Assembly (NCBI GenBank): GCA_016218915.1
Contig: JACRCQ010000052.1
Location: forward strand, 186,001-250,000
From: Deltaproteobacteria bacterium
GTDB taxonomy: Bacteria > Myxococcota_A > Polyangia > Polyangiales > Polyangiaceae
Direction of reading: 5' to 3'
Length of the DNA: 64,000 nucleotides
Part shown: positions 60,542-64,000 of the stretch, one piece after another
How positions within the stretch are numbered: the first letter of the stretch is position 1
Layout of the letters: the number at the start of each line of letters is the position of its first letter
Notes under the pieces: model-generated
The model's database searches: none
Told to the model about the DNA's origin: nothing
Seen by the model: the letters and a program-made list of their open reading frames with translations, nothing else
Position numbers and translations under genes: made by a program

Positions 60542-60589
60542 CCGCCAGGCTCGCGCTAAGCCGTGTGCGTTGATCCCCACGATCGCCGA

Positions 60590-63025
60590 TCAGGGGAACG
60601 AAGGCAGCTGACCCTGTCCGGGCGGTGCTTCGGGGATGTCGTCGACGCCTTTTCCTCGCGCTCGCACCAGCCCTTGATCCGTACCGATCAGCACGAAGCC
60701 CTTGCTTCGCTCTGCTGCGCGCCAACCCCAGCCGACGTCGTCGAGCACGCGCGTCTCGCCTGACAACGACAGCAGCACGCCTGCACTGGTCAGGGCTGCC
60801 AGGTCTCCTGCACCGCCCCACCACAGCCCTTGCGGCGCTCCGGCCGGAAGAGCGCCCGGCAGCGCAGCGGTCTGTACTTCGCCCGTCGCCTTGACTCGCA
60901 GCAGCCCCTGCTCCGCGTCGAGAACCATCAAGTCGCCTGATGCGTCGAACGCTGCAGCGCGCGGATCCGGGACGTCCTTGCCACTGGCAATCACCTGAAG
61001 CGTGCCATCCTTTGCAACTCTCGTGATCCCTCCCAGTCTGGACTCCCCATTCAACGTGAAGACTTCACGCTGCTCGCGATCCAATCCGGTCGCGGTCACA
61101 CGCTCGGTCGCTGACACGATCCAAGCTCCGCCGTCAGCATCCATGATCACCGCACGGACCTCGCTCGATGGAAGCCCCTCGACTTCCGTCGGGTCTGCTT
61201 GGACGCGGACGTAGTGAAGGAACGACGAGACCTTGCCTTCAGGAGTCAAGCTGAGCAGAGCAGCTCCGCGCGGTCCCTTGTCAGCCACCACATCCGGATC
61301 GCCGGTCATGTGCCCGGACCTTCCGGCGATCCAGACCTGGTCGTCACCCGACCACGCGACGTCATCGAGGTACAGCGACACGCCCCAGGATATTGCCTGG
61401 TTGAACGGTTCGCCGTCCGAGGGCGTCCCGAGGAACAACCCGTCGCGGTAGGTGCCCACCGCAAAACGCGACGGAGCGCGAGCCCCGAGCGCCGTGGCTC
61501 CTGCGTAGGGAAGGATCGCTTCGCTCCCTTTGGTGACCTTCAGCGGGATCATCTCACCGCTGCGATTCCCCTTGAGCTCCACGAGCCCGGTCTGGATCGG
61601 ATAGCCATCGCAGCTCAGTCCCGGGTTGTCGTCGCGCAGCCCGAGCAGCACACGGTCGTCTACCTTGGCGATCGCTCGGACTCCGGAGAGGATCGGACGC
61701 TCGAACCGCGCGGTTCCGTCGTTGCGCACCGAGATCGCGACCAGCCCCAGGTTCCCGAGCTTCAGATCGTTGCAGGGGTAGCGAAGAGCCGCATAGGTTC
61801 GATGCGTGATCGGGTCATACTCGAGCGCGCTCACGTGATCTCCGGGCAGCTCATGGGTCGCGGACGACATTCCCACCACGGCCTTGTCCGTCAGACGCAC
61901 CCACGCGATTCCGCCGCCAGCCAGGGTTCCCGCCTGAAGGGAGCCTCCCACCACCAGCAACCCGTCCTCCTGGCTCATTGCGAGATGGGATGTGCCAAAG
62001 GCCCCTGCTTGCCCGGTCGCTGCCTGCGACAGCGCGCCTTCGTTCATCCATGTCTGCGCCGACGACACCCCATTCCAGGCCACAACGCCGCCCTGTGCTG
62101 GCTGCCAGGATGCGAGTGCGATGAGAGCCGCGTTCGCATCGGTACTCCAGACGACGTCACCTACGAGCCCGGACGTCACACCGGCGCTTCCCGGGATCAG
62201 GTGATCGATCGTCGAATCGCCTACGCGGATCACTTCCGAAGGCACCGTGGTCTGGTAGGCGGCGACGAAGACCGCGCCAGTGGCAGGATCGATCGCGAGG
62301 CTGCCGACCTGCTCGGTCCCGAGCTCGACCTGGCCAAGGGTCTTGGTCACTTTGAAGTCTGCAGGATCCACGAGCAGCAGCCCGCGATCCGTGGACAGCC
62401 AGAGCCGGCTGCGGCCCCCATCTCGATCGAGCGCCATCGCGACAGGCGAGGCATTCACGCCTGGGCTCGTCTCGAGCTTGTGGAGCGTGAAGCTCCCCTG
62501 GTTCTCCTCGAGCACCCCGCCCCGAGCCACGACCAGGTGGCGGGTCCCATCCTGCAGAACCGACGCGGTTGGCATCGGGCCGCTGCCAAGCGGATCGCTC
62601 GGATCGCCGTAGGTCCATTCAGGGAGCGACTTGTCAAAGACCTGGACCTGTCCTGTGTCGATCTCGAGGCGCACGAGGCCACCGCGGATCGGCTTGGGGT
62701 CGGGTGCGTAGGGATCGGGCAACCCCGTGGTTCCGATCCACAGCGATCGCGCGGTGCGACGGATTCCGAGGATCGGGCCCCAGATCCTGGCGCCCCAGCG
62801 CTCCACGTTCACGGCCGGCTCAGGGGCCTCGTTGTTCGCGTCGACCGGTGCTTGCGCCTCCGCTTCCGATGCAGCCTCTGCCTCGGCTGCAGACCCGTCT
62901 GGCGCATCTTCGGACGGTTCTGATGCCGCATCCGCCGGCGCGGGCGATTGGGAGGAATCCGCGCCTGAGGAGCACGCGATCAATGCGGACGCGAGAACAT
63001 AGAGAAGGAGAGGTCGGTGGTTCAT
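60590..63025 (-). CDS. Large lipoprotein with predicted beta-propeller repeats
   Basis: 811 residues. The lipobox is ALIA-C18, followed by an Ala/Glu-rich acidic linker (25-70). The remainder shows blocks of about 40-60 residues with repeated W/F-x-G/D patterns (ARSLWIGTTG, RSRLWLSTDRGLLLVD, IDPATGAVFVAAY, DDQVWIAGRSG, GGAWIVSATERVTATG, FVLIGTDQGLVRARG), typical of beta-propellers such as the two-component-regulator (Reg_prop) type. No kinase or regulator domain is attached. It is probably a periplasmic or surface-facing binding protein. Divergent from the SEL1-repeat gene. Confidence 0.8.
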   Translation of the reverse strand: MNHRPLLLYVLASALIACSSGADSSQSPAPADAASEPSEDAPDGSAAEAEAASEAEAQAPVDANNEAPEPAVNVERWGARIWGPILGIRRTARSLWIGTTGLPDPYAPDPKPIRGGLVRLEIDTGQVQVFDKSLPEWTYGDPSDPLGSGPMPTASVLQDGTRHLVVARGGVLEENQGSFTLHKLETSPGVNASPVAMALDRDGGRSRLWLSTDRGLLLVDPADFKVTKTLGQVELGTEQVGSLAIDPATGAVFVAAYQTTVPSEVIRVGDSTIDHLIPGSAGVTSGLVGDVVWSTDANAALIALASWQPAQGGVVAWNGVSSAQTWMNEGALSQAATGQAGAFGTSHLAMSQEDGLLVVGGSLQAGTLAGGGIAWVRLTDKAVVGMSSATHELPGDHVSALEYDPITHRTYAALRYPCNDLKLGNLGLVAISVRNDGTARFERPILSGVRAIAKVDDRVLLGLRDDNPGLSCDGYPIQTGLVELKGNRSGEMIPLKVTKGSEAILPYAGATALGARAPSRFAVGTYRDGLFLGTPSDGEPFNQAISWGVSLYLDDVAWSGDDQVWIAGRSGHMTGDPDVVADKGPRGAALLSLTPEGKVSSFLHYVRVQADPTEVEGLPSSEVRAVIMDADGGAWIVSATERVTATGLDREQREVFTLNGESRLGGITRVAKDGTLQVIASGKDVPDPRAAAFDASGDLMVLDAEQGLLRVKATGEVQTAALPGALPAGAPQGLWWGGAGDLAALTSAGVLLSLSGETRVLDDVGWGWRAAERSKGFVLIGTDQGLVRARGKGVDDIPEAPPGQGQLPSFP

Positions 63026-63151
63026 CGAGGATGTGTTGCGTTCGATGGGGTTGCAGCCGCGGCTGAAGCCGCGCTCGCACTATAGCGACGCCCCTCGAGG
63101 TCGGCCAGCCAGGCGCTTGCGCATCCACGGACCGCAAGGGATGATGCGCGC

Positions 63152-64000
63152 GTGATTCGAACGAGATTCGTCCTGGTGGCGATCGCAGCGGCCTTGCTGG
63201 TCGCAGGATGCAAGAGCAAGAGCGCGCCTGCGCGCGACGAGACGCTCTCGGTCAACCCATGTCGCGACCGCGGCGCTTGTCGCTCCGAATGCGACAAAGG
63301 CGTGGAGTCCGGATGTACGCGGCTCGGCGAGATGCTTCAGACCGGCCACGGTGGAGAGGTCGATCCGGAGCAGGCCCGCGGGCTGTTCGACCGGGCCTGC
63401 AACGCCGGGCACAAGCTGGGGTGCGTGGATCTCGGCCTGCTCTATCAGGATGGTCTCGGCGTCGAGCAGAGCTGGTCGCGCGCCGCGGACCTGTACACCA
63501 AGGCTTGCGACGCGCACCTCGGGGTGGCGTGCATGAATCTGGCCGGGATGGTGGAGGCCGGCGCAGGCGTCAAGCGCGATGCTGCACGAGCTGATGAGCT
63601 GTTCAAGAAGGCCGCCGTGGAATACGAGCGCGGCTGCCAGGCCGGCGAAACCGAGTGGTGTGTGAACCTGGGCATCCTGTGCACCGAGGATCGCGGCGTG
63701 CCCAAGAACCTGGCTCGAGCAGCGTCGCTCTACGATGACGCCTGCAAGAAGGGCAATCTCAACGGGTGCAACAACTACGCCGACGCGCTCCTGAACGGGG
63801 AAGGCGTTGCGGCGGATGTGCCGCGTGCGATCGAGCTGCTCACATCCACGTGCAAGGCCGGCATCGGGTTGTCCTGCGCGGAGCTTGCTGTTGCGCACGC
63901 TTCGGGCAAGGCCGGTCCTTCGGAGCCTGCCAAGGCCCTGGAGCTGTTCAACCGCGCCTGCGAGCTGGGAACGCCGCGCGCGTGCAGCACCGCGGCCGGG
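63152..64000 (+). CDS. SEL1-repeat lipoprotein, cut by the window edge
   Basis: 283 codons are visible with no stop before the window ends. GTG 63152 (VIRTRFVLVAIAAALLVAGC) is the only start that gives a full signal peptide; its lipobox is LVAG-C20. From about residue 45 there are successive SEL1-like units of ~36 residues (GLFDRACNAGHKLGCVDLGLLYQDGLGVEQ, ARAADLYTKACDAHLGVACMNLAGMVEAG, ASLYDDACKKGNLNGCNNYADALLNGEG and so on). Cys pairs in each unit make this the Cys-containing SEL1/TPR variety. Probably a secreted scaffold or protein-binding lipoprotein. Confidence 0.85.
   Translation, partial: MIRTRFVLVAIAAALLVAGCKSKSAPARDETLSVNPCRDRGACRSECDKGVESGCTRLGEMLQTGHGGEVDPEQARGLFDRACNAGHKLGCVDLGLLYQDGLGVEQSWSRAADLYTKACDAHLGVACMNLAGMVEAGAGVKRDAARADELFKKAAVEYERGCQAGETEWCVNLGILCTEDRGVPKNLARAASLYDDACKKGNLNGCNNYADALLNGEGVAADVPRAIELLTSTCKAGIGLSCAELAVAHASGKAGPSEPAKALELFNRACELGTPRACSTAAG

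Noticed and set aside
61199..62923. Open plus-strand frame of about 570 codons
   Set aside because: Antisense to the propeller lipoprotein, which has a signal peptide and regular repeats.
1..64000. tRNA, rRNA, transposase, integrase or prophage genes
   Set aside because: I scanned the gaps for cloverleaf-like sequence and the proteins for DDE, tyrosine or serine recombinase motifs and saw none; short or degenerate cases cannot be excluded by eye.

Overview
The window looks like chromosomal DNA of a high-GC, Gram-negative predatory/soil-type bacterium of the Myxococcota (most likely class Polyangia). This is inferred from gene content, not from a search. There are three Hanks-type Ser/Thr kinases, many lipoproteins with Gly/Ala/Thr-rich linkers, AgmX/PglI-type C-terminal domains, PilZ-like domains, EGF-like Cys-rich repeats, a MopE-type metal-binding motif and SEL1 repeats. 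I see no transposase, integrase, CRISPR array, rRNA or tRNA. No gap between genes exceeds about 300 bases, so coding density is very high.

Layout. 1-10 kb: the extreme 5' end carries the first codons of a MurC/Mpl-type ligase on the minus strand, divergent from an alginate-export-like porin. Next comes a minus-strand operon of an HAD 5'-nucleotidase, a soluble Ser/Thr kinase and a tail-anchored protein containing a 17-copy 18-bp minisatellite. A single-domain receiver, a membrane protein with two c-subunit-like hairpins and an AgmX C-terminus, and a lipoprotein amidohydrolase follow. 10-20 kb: zinc-ribbon kinase plus beta-barrel protein, a receiver/zinc-finger regulator, and a five-gene operon running GspE-N/HEAT protein, PilZ-like protein, MoaB, MoeA, MobA (molybdenum cofactor). 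20-32.5 kb: MgtE, a cupredoxin lipoprotein, an RND efflux pair, a glycerol-1-phosphate dehydrogenase-like protein, DapE, DapD, a degenerate GHKL protein and Ndk. 32.7-43.2 kb: cell-surface lipoproteins, a membrane sulfatase-fold enzyme, an apparently truncated relative of its membrane part, a PilZ-like protein and a third kinase.

43.3-50.7 kb is the most unusual part. A minus-strand operon encodes an XPB/Ssl2-type helicase with two uncharacterised partners, one of which carries a Helicase_C_3-like segment. It is divergent, across 78 bp, from a beta-CASP metallo-beta-lactamase RNase fused to three double-stranded-RNA-binding motifs. 50.7-64 kb: outer-membrane proteins including an OprB-type porin, succinyl-CoA synthetase (sucCD), a degenerate Nudix protein, and both subunits of DNA topoisomerase VI (top6B-top6A), an enzyme typical of archaea. 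A glutamine amidotransferase, a beta-propeller-like lipoprotein and a SEL1-repeat lipoprotein cut by the window edge complete it.

How parts work together: sucCD supplies succinyl-CoA, the acyl donor for DapD. DapD and DapE are steps of the succinylase route to meso-diaminopimelate, and the Mpl/MurC-type enzyme recycles or builds peptidoglycan precursors. MoaB, MoeA and MobA cover the late steps of molybdenum cofactor synthesis. The PilZ-like and MshEN-like proteins next to them suggest, as inference only, a cyclic-di-GMP-linked output.
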